Shown here piece by piece: positions 1 through 5,730 of a stretch of 5,730 bases of DNA. A model generated the notes under the pieces. The model searched no databases and was not told the origin of the DNA. It saw nothing but the letters and a program-made list of their open reading frames with translations. Source of the stretch: Opitutaceae bacterium (GTDB lineage Bacteria > Verrucomicrobiota > Verrucomicrobiia > Opitutales > Opitutaceae); the NCBI GenBank assembly GCA_009919985.1, contig RGAX01000181.1, positions 1-5,730 of the forward strand, given 5' to 3'. Both the position numbers and the translations under genes were made by a program. Every line of letters starts with the position of its first letter. Position 1 is the first letter of the stretch.

Positions 1-145
1 CGGACTGACGCAGCGCGGAAACCGCGGTCATCACGCCAATGACGGAAAAAACGCCGATCGTGATCCCGAGCATCGTGAGGGCAGAACGAAGTTTGTTCAC
101 GCCTAGGGAACCGAGGGCCATGCGGAGAATTTCGGTAAATTTCAT
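1..145 (-). CDS. MacB-type ABC transporter permease 2, N-terminal fragment (cut by left window edge)
   Basis: Only the first 48 codons are visible; the gene continues past base 1. The start is ATG at 143-145. The fragment opens with a short amphipathic stretch (MKFTEILRMALGSL), then the family hallmark NKLRSALTMLGITIG and the start of the first transmembrane helix. This is the N-terminal anchor of the MacB/FtsX permease family, inner-membrane subunits of mechanotransmitting ABC exporters. It aligns without gaps to the start of the upstream permease (about 14 identities in 34 positions, including NK.RS.LT.LG..IG), so the two are paralogues and not a broken single gene. The TAA of the upstream gene lies 7 bases before this ATG, and a weak AGAGG at 149-153 overlaps that stop codon, which suggests coupled translation. 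The large periplasmic domain and the three C-terminal helices should lie outside the window. Family call is firm; substrate unknown. Confidence 0.9.
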   Translation of the reverse strand, partial: MKFTEILRMALGSLGVNKLRSALTMLGITIGVFSVIGVMTAVSALRQS

Positions 146-152
146 GCGCCTC

Positions 153-1403
153 TTATTCGTAACGCAGCGCCACCACCGGATCGAGACGGGAGGCACCCCA
201 CGCCGGCGCAAAACCGGATATAATGCCCGTCAAAATGGAAACAGCCATGCTGATAAAAACGAGGCTCACCGAGAATTCAACGGGGATAGCCGGAAACGCC
301 GCGCCGACCGCCAAAACAAGTCCATAAGTAAGCCCGAGGCCGACGAAGCCACCGATCAGACAAATCGAAACGGCCTCAATTAGAAATTGCAGCAAGATGG
401 TGCGACGGCGTGCGCCAAGAGCTTTGCGCGTACCAATCTCCTTCGTGCGCTCTTTCACGGAGACGAAGGTGATATTCATGATGCCGATTGCGCCGACGAA
501 AAGCGAAAGCCCCGTGATAAACAATCCAGCGAGAGCGATGCCTTGCTTGATCGGATCGAGTTGAGCTTTGAATGCACCTTGTTCGTTGATATTGAAATTA
601 TCGCGTTCGCCGGGGAGTTGAGCGCGCACGCGGCGCATCGCACCCGTGAGTTCTTCGCGAGCTTCGGCCACGCGAGTTTTGTCGGTGATCTTTACGCGAA
701 TCTCGGCGCCACGTCGCACGCTGAAATATTTCCGAAACGCCTCGAGCGGTAAAATCGCTTGATTATCGAAGGAAAAGAGACCGAGAAAAGTACCTTGTTT
801 CGCAACAACGCCGATGACCGTGAACGGATGCCCGCCGATCATGACGGTCTGATCGATGGAAGAGCGGTTTTGAAAGAGCGCTTCAGCGACATCGAAGCCT
901 AACACGCAGACCGGTCGACCGCCCGCAGCTTCGGTGTCGTTAAATAGGCGGCCTTCGGAAAAATCGGCGGTGATGAGCCGGCCGTAGTCGGCGGTGGTGC
1001 CGATTGTGAAGACTCCGCTGACTTTATTTTCACCAGCCTTTACGGAATTGCCTCGTGAGCAGACGGGCACCGCAACCTCGAGTAGGGAGTTGGGCGACTG
1101 CTCGATGATGTGGTTAAGCTTGTCGGCATCTTCAGGGCGCAGGGGCGGCCGATTGGCGTAGTTCCACCAATCTTCGACGCCACCCCATGGCCATTTCTGG
1201 ACGTAGAGGACATCGTCACCGAGCATGGCGAGGCTTCTAGTAAAACCGGTGTCGATACCCCGGATGGCCGTGCCCATGAGCGTGACAGCGACGATACCAA
1301 TGATAACCCCGAGCGCAGTGAGCACCGAACGCATCTTGTTTGCTCGGATCTGAGCGAAGGCGATGCGAAAGGACTCGGTGAGCTCGTAAAGGAGGCGCTT
1401 CAT
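153..1403 (-). CDS. MacB-type ABC transporter permease 1 (FtsX-like fold)
   Basis: A complete 416-residue inner-membrane permease, close to the usual 400-residue length of stand-alone MacB/LolC-like permeases. Layout: cytoplasmic amphipathic start; NKMRSVLTALGVIIG leading into transmembrane helix 1 (about residues 26-48); a large periplasmic MacB_PCD-type domain (about 50-280); then three helices at about 287-312, 340-367 and 378-402. The cytoplasmic loop after helix 2 carries the family hallmark VKERTKEIGTRKALGARR (about 316-333), which contacts the ATPase. The protein ends in the typical PAWGASRLDPVVALRYE tail. There is no nucleotide-binding domain, unlike true MacB, which fuses both; that function is supplied by the separate ATPase encoded just upstream, 21 bases away. 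No Shine-Dalgarno sequence is visible before the ATG, so coupling to the ATPase gene is likely. Known role of the family: transmitting ATP-driven motion across the membrane to a periplasmic adaptor. Substrate cannot be inferred. Confidence 0.95.
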   Translation of the reverse strand: MKRLLYELTESFRIAFAQIRANKMRSVLTALGVIIGIVAVTLMGTAIRGIDTGFTRSLAMLGDDVLYVQKWPWGGVEDWWNYANRPPLRPEDADKLNHIIEQSPNSLLEVAVPVCSRGNSVKAGENKVSGVFTIGTTADYGRLITADFSEGRLFNDTEAAGGRPVCVLGFDVAEALFQNRSSIDQTVMIGGHPFTVIGVVAKQGTFLGLFSFDNQAILPLEAFRKYFSVRRGAEIRVKITDKTRVAEAREELTGAMRRVRAQLPGERDNFNINEQGAFKAQLDPIKQGIALAGLFITGLSLFVGAIGIMNITFVSVKERTKEIGTRKALGARRRTILLQFLIEAVSICLIGGFVGLGLTYGLVLAVGAAFPAIPVEFSVSLVFISMAVSILTGIISGFAPAWGASRLDPVVALRYE

Positions 1404-1424
1404 GTCGGCGGGGCGAAACGCGGC

Positions 1425-2159
1425 TCAATAGACCGAACCGTCACTCTCGATCAGACCGTCGCGCAGACGAACAATGCGGCGGGCGTGGCGAGCGATTTCT
1501 TCTTCGTGCGTCACAACGATCAAGGTGTTGCCCTGCTCGTAGAGTTGCTCGAAGAGCGCCATGATTTCGACGCCCGTCTTGGAATCGAGATTACCCGTGG
1601 GTTCATCGGCGAGGATGATCGAGGGCGAATTTACAAGAGCGCGGGCGATAGCGACGCGCTGGCGCTGGCCGCCGGACAGCTCGTTGGGTTTATGATGGAG
1701 GCGAGAACCAAGGCCGACGTTTTCTAAGGCGCGTATGGCGCGGGCGCGGCGTTCAGTGGGCGCATAACCTGCGTAGATGAGAGGCAACTCGACGTTAGCC
1801 AGAGCGGTGGACCGCGGGAGCAGATTGAAAGTTTGAAAAACAAAGCCGATCTCGCGGTTACGGATGTCCGCGAGTTCATCGTCGATCATTGAGGCGACGC
1901 TCTTGCCATTGAATTCGTAGCGACCGGCGGTAGGCGTATCGAGGCAACCTAGCATGTTCATGAGGGTGGACTTACCCGAGCCGGAAGGACCCATGATCGC
2001 TAGGTATTCGTTGCGATGGATCTGCACCGTAACGCCGCGCAAGGCGTGGATAGTCTCTTCGCCCATTTCATAAAGCTTGGTGACGCCGGCGATGTCGATA
2101 ACCAGAGGGCCAGCCGGGCGCGTGAGGCGGCTGGCGGCGGGGACTTGTGAAGGAATCAT
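1425..2159 (-). CDS. ABC transporter ATP-binding protein, LolD/MacB type
   Basis: A complete 244-residue cytoplasmic ATPase of the MacB/LolD/FtsE class. All catalytic motifs are intact: A-loop tyrosine Y30, Walker A GPSGSGKST (57-65), Q-loop Q109 in FVFQTFNLLPR, signature LSGGQRQRVAIARAL (161-175), Walker B IILADEP (181-187) with catalytic E186, D-loop NLDS (190-193) and switch histidine H218 in VVTHEEE. FQTFNLLPR and ADEPTGNLDS are characteristic of this exporter class. An N-terminal extension of about 18 residues, rich in proline and alanine, precedes the first beta strand; a shorter start cannot be excluded because no ribosome-binding site marks this ATG. It sits between the membrane fusion protein gene (42 bases away) and the first permease gene (21 bases away), the order expected for a MacAB-like operon in which the ATPase is a separate polypeptide. 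It should form a dimer under a pair of permease subunits. Confidence 0.96.
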   Translation of the reverse strand: MIPSQVPAASRLTRPAGPLVIDIAGVTKLYEMGEETIHALRGVTVQIHRNEYLAIMGPSGSGKSTLMNMLGCLDTPTAGRYEFNGKSVASMIDDELADIRNREIGFVFQTFNLLPRSTALANVELPLIYAGYAPTERRARAIRALENVGLGSRLHHKPNELSGGQRQRVAIARALVNSPSIILADEPTGNLDSKTGVEIMALFEQLYEQGNTLIVVTHEEEIARHARRIVRLRDGLIESDGSVY

Positions 2160-2201
2160 GACGTAGAGTCGGTGGCTAAAAAAGCGAGGTCCGCGCGCAA
2201 A

Positions 2202-3566
2202 TTATTTCTTGTCCTCTTCAGTCTTGGGTTTCTCGAGCTGGACCTTGGCGCCGTCTTTGAGTTTGCGGGTGAGGGCGGCGTAACTGCCTGAGACAATATC
2301 TTCGCCGGATTTCACGCCGCTTTTGATTTCGATGGAGGTATTGTCCGCAATGCCGGTCTCGACTTTGCGAAGTTCGACGATGTCGCCTTTCTTTACGAAG
2401 ACCACGCGGTCGAGTTTTACTTTGCTGCGACGGGCTTCTTCACGCTCGTTGGCGACATCGAGATCGTTGCCTGATTTCTCGCGGGTTTCCTTGGCTTTTT
2501 CCTTCTGAAGATCTTCGGAGGTTTTACCGCCGGCGGCGCGGACGGTGACGCTTTGCACCGGAACGGAGATAACGTTCTCAACTGTCTGCGTTTCAATATC
2601 GACGGTGGCGCTCATGCCGGGACGGAGTTTAACATCACGATCGGCGATGCGGATTTTCACTAGGAAGTTCGTCACTTCATCGGTGTTAAGCATCTGATTG
2701 GAACCGGCGCCGGAGCCACCGACACCTTGAGCCGAGCTGGAGATTTCGTAAACGGAGCCGGCAAATTTGCGCCCGGGGAATGCGTCGATGGAGATCACGG
2801 TTTTGTCCCCAATTTTTACGTTAACGATATCGTTTTCGTTCACCTTTACGCGAACTTCCATATTAGTGAGATCGGCCACACGCATGATCTCGGTGCCGGT
2901 GAAACTGCTTTGGGCAACGACGCGTTCACCGACTTCGCTGGTAAGGGAACTAATGGAGCCATCCATCGGCGCGTAAATGGTGGTTTTGTTAAGTTGGTCG
3001 CGGGATTGGCTCAAGGAAGCTTCAGTACGGCGAATCTGAGCCTGATAATTTTCGACGTTCGCTTGGGCGACTTCGAGGAGAGTTTTGGTGGCGGTATAAT
3101 CCGACTCGGAGATGAGGTTTTTCTTATGCAACTCCTCAGATTGGGCGAAATCCTGGACTGCCTTCATAAGTTGGGCTTTGCCGAGGACGGCGGTGGCTTT
3201 AGCGGAGGCGAGGGCGGCCTCTTGTTGCTCGAGTTGCGCCTGGTAAGTGTCGGGTTTAATTTTAACAAGCAGCGTACCCTTCTTGATCGTCTGCCCCTCG
3301 ATTACGGGGATAGCGATAATTTCACCGGCGACCTCCGGGGAAATTTTCACTTCGGTCTCGGGCTGGATTTTACCCGTGGCGGTCACGAGCTGGGTGATGG
3401 TCTTAACCACCGCTTTCTCGACGGTGACCACCTGGCCTGTATCGGCTTTTTTGCTTTTAAAATAAGCCGCGGCCCCGAGGCCGGTGACGAGCAAGAGGGC
3501 GCCGATGACGATATATTTCGTCTTGGATTTTTTGACGGCGACAGGCGCGGGGGCAGAAACATTCAT
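2202..3566 (-). CDS. Efflux periplasmic adaptor (membrane fusion protein, MacA/HlyD family)
   Basis: A 454-residue adaptor, longer than the usual 370-400 of MacA-type proteins. Layout: short basic cytoplasmic tail; one transmembrane anchor (about 19-36); first lipoyl half (about 72-108, PEVAGEI..IPVIEGQTIKKGTLL); long alpha-helical hairpin with coiled-coil character (about 107-195); second lipoyl half starting at IYAPMDGSIS (197-206); beta-barrel domain (about 235-330) ending in RPGMSATVDIE; and a membrane-proximal domain with VVFVKKGDIVELRKVETGI (388-406). Two extras are visible: a Gly/Ser-rich loop in the barrel (about 276-292) and a highly charged insert (about 344-387), which accounts for most of the extra length. 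The C-terminus is lysine/glutamate-rich. It is the first gene of the transporter operon. Family role: in the periplasm it bridges the ABC permease to a TolC-type outer-membrane channel and stimulates ATP hydrolysis. No signal peptidase II lipobox is seen, so anchoring is by the helix. Confidence 0.95.
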   Translation of the reverse strand: MNVSAPAPVAVKKSKTKYIVIGALLLVTGLGAAAYFKSKKADTGQVVTVEKAVVKTITQLVTATGKIQPETEVKISPEVAGEIIAIPVIEGQTIKKGTLLVKIKPDTYQAQLEQQEAALASAKATAVLGKAQLMKAVQDFAQSEELHKKNLISESDYTATKTLLEVAQANVENYQAQIRRTEASLSQSRDQLNKTTIYAPMDGSISSLTSEVGERVVAQSSFTGTEIMRVADLTNMEVRVKVNENDIVNVKIGDKTVISIDAFPGRKFAGSVYEISSSAQGVGGSGAGSNQMLNTDEVTNFLVKIRIADRDVKLRPGMSATVDIETQTVENVISVPVQSVTVRAAGGKTSEDLQKEKAKETREKSGNDLDVANEREEARRSKVKLDRVVFVKKGDIVELRKVETGIADNTSIEIKSGVKSGEDIVSGSYAALTRKLKDGAKVQLEKPKTEEDKK

Positions 3567-3644
3567 GTTATCAATTAAGTGAGTAAGGTTACAAAATGAA
3601 AAAAACGACGACCACTAGGCAAGCTGCACATGCCCCAAAGTGAA

Positions 3645-3674
3645 ATAATAGGGCGTCTAACCGGTGCGACCCAA
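3645..3674 (-). promoter_or_regulatory. Candidate sigma70-type promoter for the transporter operon (proximal)
   Basis: On the minus strand TATTAT (3645-3650) matches TATAAT at five of six positions; TTGGGT (3669-3674) lies 18 bases upstream but matches the -35 consensus at only three positions. It would give a leader of roughly 70 bases, a more usual length than the distal candidate. The -35 and spacer fall inside the inverted repeat at 3655-3707, which could therefore act as an operator, though that is only inference. Confidence 0.25.
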
Positions 3675-3707
3675 CCCAAAGATCGGCGATGCCGGCTCCT
3701 GTTAGCG
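3655..3707. repeat. Imperfect inverted repeat in the spacer
   Basis: The outer arms are CTAAC (3657-3661) and GTTAG (3701-3705), a perfect 5-base match. Inside them two further 2-base pairings (GG with CC, GC with GC) can form, each set off by a single mismatch. The arms are far apart and the stem is weak, so it may be chance. The outermost GTCTAAC (3655-3661) fits the RYYYAAC core of integron attC sites, but the partner GTTAGCG breaks the GTTRRRY consensus at its last two positions. Confidence 0.25.
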
Positions 3708-3746
3708 GTCAAGAAACTGATGTCAGCAGTAGGAAACACACCAGGC

Positions 3747-3774
3747 ATACTAGCACAACACCAACGATTATCAA
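3747..3774 (-). promoter_or_regulatory. Candidate sigma70-type promoter for the transporter operon (distal)
   Basis: Read on the minus strand there is TTGATA (3769-3774, five of six to TTGACA), a 16-base spacer, and TAGTAT (3747-3752, four of six to TATAAT) preceded by TG plus one base, an extended -10. Transcription would start near 3740, leaving a leader of about 170 bases before the adaptor ATG. This rests on pattern matching only. Promoter rules in this lineage are less certain than in Escherichia coli. Confidence 0.3.
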
Positions 3775-3841
3775 AAGTTGCACGAAAGTTGGCTTACAAG
3801 ACGATACCTGCCCTCGGAAACTTCGAGCAGAAAACCCAAGG

Positions 3842-4867
3842 TTAAGGCGATCCGCGATGCGTAGTCGTAAAACGAGCAACATCTATCGCAGTATCAAACG
3901 GCACACCCTCCGCCAGATGATTTATCCACTGCCTCGCCAGCATTGGTGCGAGCAAAGCCCCCTTGGCTCCAAGACCATTAAGTAAACCCAAGCGCGCCAC
4001 CACCGGATGCCTACCCGCGACTGGATGTCGATCGGGTAAATTTACCCGCACGCCCGCCGTGTGACCGGTGACTGTGTAAAGTTGGCCTCCAAGCAACTGA
4101 GCGGCGCTGCCTTCGAGCGTCTTACGCGCATCTGCAGTCGGCGTCGCGTCCACCACTCCAGGTGTATGCGTCGCGCCGCACCACGCAGCTCCCTGCGCTA
4201 CCGGCAAAAGCCAATGACCCGAATTGGGAATCACGTCCGCTGGTAAATTCGCCACCGCCAACTCCAAGGTCTCACCCTTGGAAAATTCCCACGGCACCGT
4301 CACCCACGCAGGATCCAGCGCGCCGGCCAACCCGCGGCAATCCACCACAAGATCGTACCGCGCAGTTTCCGCCACAAGATCGACTGTCTCACTTCGCCAA
4401 AGCCCCGCCCGCGTCCAATGCTCCTGCGCTGCCGCCAATAACACCGGCAGATCCACACGCGCTGCACCTTCGATCCAAAGTCCGTCCATCTCCGCCGCTA
4501 CTACATACGGCGCCAACTCCCCGCGCGCCGTCTTCTCCAAACCCGTACGTCGCTCACGCTCGTTCTTAAAAATGCGTCGCACCCGCATTTCGCGCCAGAC
4601 CTTCACGCCCCAAGCCGACTCGATCTCGCGATACGCCGCCCTTGCCACCGGCAACGCCGATTCGATGTGCCAACTTTTTACCAACCTCTGTCCCGTTACA
4701 GGATTGATGATACCCGCGGCCACCCGCGAGACCATCGCCGGCGCGCCCTCGGCTCCTGCCGCTAACCTAAAAGGAATGCCGGCCCGCTCGCATTCCCAAG
4801 CCAGCAACGTTCCCGCAATCCCTTGCCCGACGATCAACACGTCTGCCTCTGCGCCAGGCGCCTTCAT
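3842..4867 (-). CDS. FAD-dependent oxidoreductase, DAO (D-amino acid oxidase-like) fold
   Basis: A complete 341-residue, probably cytoplasmic flavoprotein. The N-terminus has a Rossmann dinucleotide-binding motif, DVLIVGQGIAGTLLAWE (9-25; glycines 14, 16 and 19), for the FAD ADP moiety. Next comes VAAGIINPVTGQRLVKSW (49-66), a signature of DAO-like proteins related to glycine oxidase and the C-terminal domain of MnmC. A second flavin-contact stretch is YDLVVDCRGLAGA (171-183). The C-terminal part has TAGVRVNLPDRHPVAG (270-285) and the closing FAD motif NGLGAKGALLAPMLARQW (297-314). Length is slightly below the 360-390 typical of glycine oxidases. The start ATG overlaps the TGA of the kinase gene upstream in an ATGA (4864-4867); no Shine-Dalgarno sequence is seen, as expected for coupled translation. 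It should oxidise an amine or amino-acid-like substrate, but the substrate cannot be read. It lacks the methyltransferase half that true MnmC has. Confidence 0.88.
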   Translation of the reverse strand: MKAPGAEADVLIVGQGIAGTLLAWECERAGIPFRLAAGAEGAPAMVSRVAAGIINPVTGQRLVKSWHIESALPVARAAYREIESAWGVKVWREMRVRRIFKNERERRTGLEKTARGELAPYVVAAEMDGLWIEGAARVDLPVLLAAAQEHWTRAGLWRSETVDLVAETARYDLVVDCRGLAGALDPAWVTVPWEFSKGETLELAVANLPADVIPNSGHWLLPVAQGAAWCGATHTPGVVDATPTADARKTLEGSAAQLLGGQLYTVTGHTAGVRVNLPDRHPVAGRHPVVARLGLLNGLGAKGALLAPMLARQWINHLAEGVPFDTAIDVARFTTTHRGSP

Positions 4868-5730
4868 CGCGCGGCCCGCCGCGTCGGCAAACTCGCCGCC
4901 GCCGTCGCCTGACCATGACGTTTATTTTCCTCATCCGGCGTACGCAGCTGGATCGTTTCCGCCAACTCCGGAAACTCCGCGCGCAAGACCGCGCCCGCAC
5001 GTTCCAAAATAATTTCCCCGCCTTCACCCGAAGTCACCCGACCGAGCACGAGCAAATTTCTCACTTCATAAAAATCCGCATAATGGGCGATCGCGTAGCC
5101 GAAGCACACGCCGATGCTCTCATAAATCGCTCGCGCCCGCGCATCGCCAGCCTTCATCGCCGTTTGTACCGCGATCAGTTGCTCGGGCAACGGTAAGGTT
5201 GACGGAAAATCAAAACCAGCCTGCGCCGCAAGCCGCCCCACACCTTGCTGCGAAAAATACTGCACGCCACAACCGATGTCGCCCGACCACTCATCGCGGG
5301 GCGCATCCGGCCGATAATCAATCGGCGCAAACGCGAGCTCATTGAGCCACGGCGTGATGTTGCCCGCCGGCGTCACGTAACCGCCCGCCTGACTCGTACC
5401 CATCGAAACACCCAGTACCGCGTTATCGTTCATGGACATCGCACCCGCCAGCGCGGTGACTTCGCCATCGTTTACGACTTCAAACGGCACCCCACTCCAA
5501 CGCTCCTGTAACGTGAAAAACATTCGGCGGATATGTTGTTCAAAATCAATCGGTGAAACGCCACGAAACAAAGACGCCGCACGCACTTCGTTGTTCACAT
5601 AAACTCCCGCCGCGCTCCCGCCAATCGCATCCACGCGCGGCAGATGCGCCGCCGCTCGTTTTAAGGAGTCATGCACGCCTTCGATGTGATAAGTCGGATC
5701 TTTTTGGAAATAAGGGTCCCATGCGATTTC
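4864..5730 (-). CDS. ROK-like sugar kinase (ASKHA superfamily), 5'-truncated by right window edge
   Basis: The open frame runs unbroken to base 5730, giving 288 visible residues; the true start lies outside. A GTG at 5674-5676 could be mistaken for the start, but the 18 codons before it read as convincing protein (EIAWDPYFQKDPTYHIEG) continuing into the conserved core. Numbering from the window edge: DAIGGSAAGVYVNN (34-47) is a core strand and turn; VVNDGEVTAL (85-94) corresponds to the ROK catalytic ND motif, with D88 the likely base; GVSMGTSQAGGYV (107-119) is the phosphate-2 loop; VLGRVTSGEGGEIIL (228-242) is the adenosine-binding region. The first phosphate loop is not in view. The usual ROK zinc cluster is not obvious: one cysteine stands in SGDIGCGVQYFSQQG (149-163). 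Expected role is ATP-dependent phosphorylation of a sugar or sugar-like substrate in the cytoplasm. The ATGA overlap ties it to the oxidoreductase. Superfamily fairly sure, substrate unknown. Confidence 0.82.
   Translation of the reverse strand, partial: EIAWDPYFQKDPTYHIEGVHDSLKRAAAHLPRVDAIGGSAAGVYVNNEVRAASLFRGVSPIDFEQHIRRMFFTLQERWSGVPFEVVNDGEVTALAGAMSMNDNAVLGVSMGTSQAGGYVTPAGNITPWLNELAFAPIDYRPDAPRDEWSGDIGCGVQYFSQQGVGRLAAQAGFDFPSTLPLPEQLIAVQTAMKAGDARARAIYESIGVCFGYAIAHYADFYEVRNLLVLGRVTSGEGGEIILERAGAVLRAEFPELAETIQLRTPDEENKRHGQATAAASLPTRRAAR

Larger units (their letters stand above)
3567..3841. other. Intergenic spacer between the two operons
   Basis: These 275 bases separate the stop codon of the FAD oxidoreductase gene from the ATG of the adaptor gene and are visibly richer in A and T than the flanking genes. 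Short open frames cross it on the plus strand (for example from an ATG at 3630), but they have no ribosome-binding site, no recognisable motif and an implausible residue mix, so I do not call a gene. No hairpin followed by a T-run is seen downstream of the oxidoreductase gene; the only T7 run on the minus strand (plus-strand A-run at 3599-3605) lacks a stem directly before it. The spacer most likely carries the promoter and leader of the transporter operon. Confidence 0.7.

Noticed and set aside
2178..2201. Terminator or attenuator between adaptor and ATPase genes
   Set aside because: On the minus strand a T6 run follows a GC-rich stretch, but only a 3-base stem can form, too weak for a credible terminator.
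2727..3578. Long plus-strand open frame opposite the adaptor gene
   Set aside because: It is exactly antisense to a well-supported gene with every domain in place, has no ribosome-binding site and shows no family motif.
3655..3707. Integron attC site
   Set aside because: One core box fits RYYYAAC but the other breaks consensus, inner boxes are not clear, the length is slightly short, and the flanking genes belong to operons and not cassettes.
3799..3841. Terminator after the oxidoreductase gene
   Set aside because: A short CTCG/CGAG stem is present but no T-run follows it on the minus strand.
3630..3845. Possible 71-residue gene in the spacer on the plus strand
   Set aside because: No ribosome-binding site and no recognisable motif, and its end runs into the oxidoreductase stop codon. 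Chance is the simpler reading, though I cannot exclude a small protein.
3764..3930. Replication origin near the skew switch
   Set aside because: One near match to a DnaA box (TTATCCACT, 3922-3930) lies inside the oxidoreductase gene and another is weaker; there is no cluster, no AT-rich unwinding tract and no dnaA or dnaN nearby.
4224..5012. Plus-strand open frame opposite the oxidoreductase and the end of the kinase
   Set aside because: Its low-complexity Ala/Pro/Ser/Arg composition is what strand bias produces opposite G-rich coding sequence; it crosses two real genes and has no motif.
5674..5676. GTG as the start of the kinase gene
   Set aside because: The frame stays open to the window edge, the 18 codons before the GTG read as normal protein, and the essential N-terminal phosphate loop of the fold would be missing.

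Overview
The window reads as ordinary chromosomal DNA from a Gram-negative bacterium with a moderately high GC content. It contains six protein-coding regions, all on the minus strand, and two of them run off the window edges. The periplasmic adaptor protein, the MacB-type permeases and the near absence of Shine-Dalgarno sequences suggest a diderm lineage. Protein style (charged insert in the adaptor, wording of the FAD oxidoreductase and kinase motifs) suggests Verrucomicrobiota, perhaps Opitutaceae, but that is an impression and not a demonstrated placement.

Transcription runs from right to left. Right block (4864 to the right edge, then 3842-4867): a 5'-truncated ROK-like sugar kinase is followed by a FAD-dependent oxidoreductase of the DAO fold. 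Their stop and start codons overlap in an ATGA, so they are very probably translationally coupled. Middle (3567-3841): a 275-base AT-richer spacer with no convincing gene. It holds two candidate promoters reading leftwards and a weak inverted repeat.

Left block (3566 to the left edge): a tripartite-efflux-type operon in the order membrane fusion protein (MacA/HlyD type), ABC ATPase (LolD/MacB type), MacB-type permease 1 and MacB-type permease 2 (cut by the left edge). Gaps between genes are 42, 21 and 7 bases. The ATPase would energise a dimer of the two permeases, probably a heterodimer. The adaptor would link this inner-membrane complex to an outer-membrane channel of the TolC type, which is not in the window. 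The transported substrate cannot be read from the sequence; macrolides, peptides, lipoproteins and siderophores are all known for this superfamily.

I found no RNA gene, CRISPR array, insertion sequence or clear terminator, and no convincing new system. The points most worth a second look are the kinase/oxidoreductase coupling, the charged insert in the adaptor, the two-permease split MacB layout, and an inversion of G/C strand bias between the two blocks although all genes point the same way.
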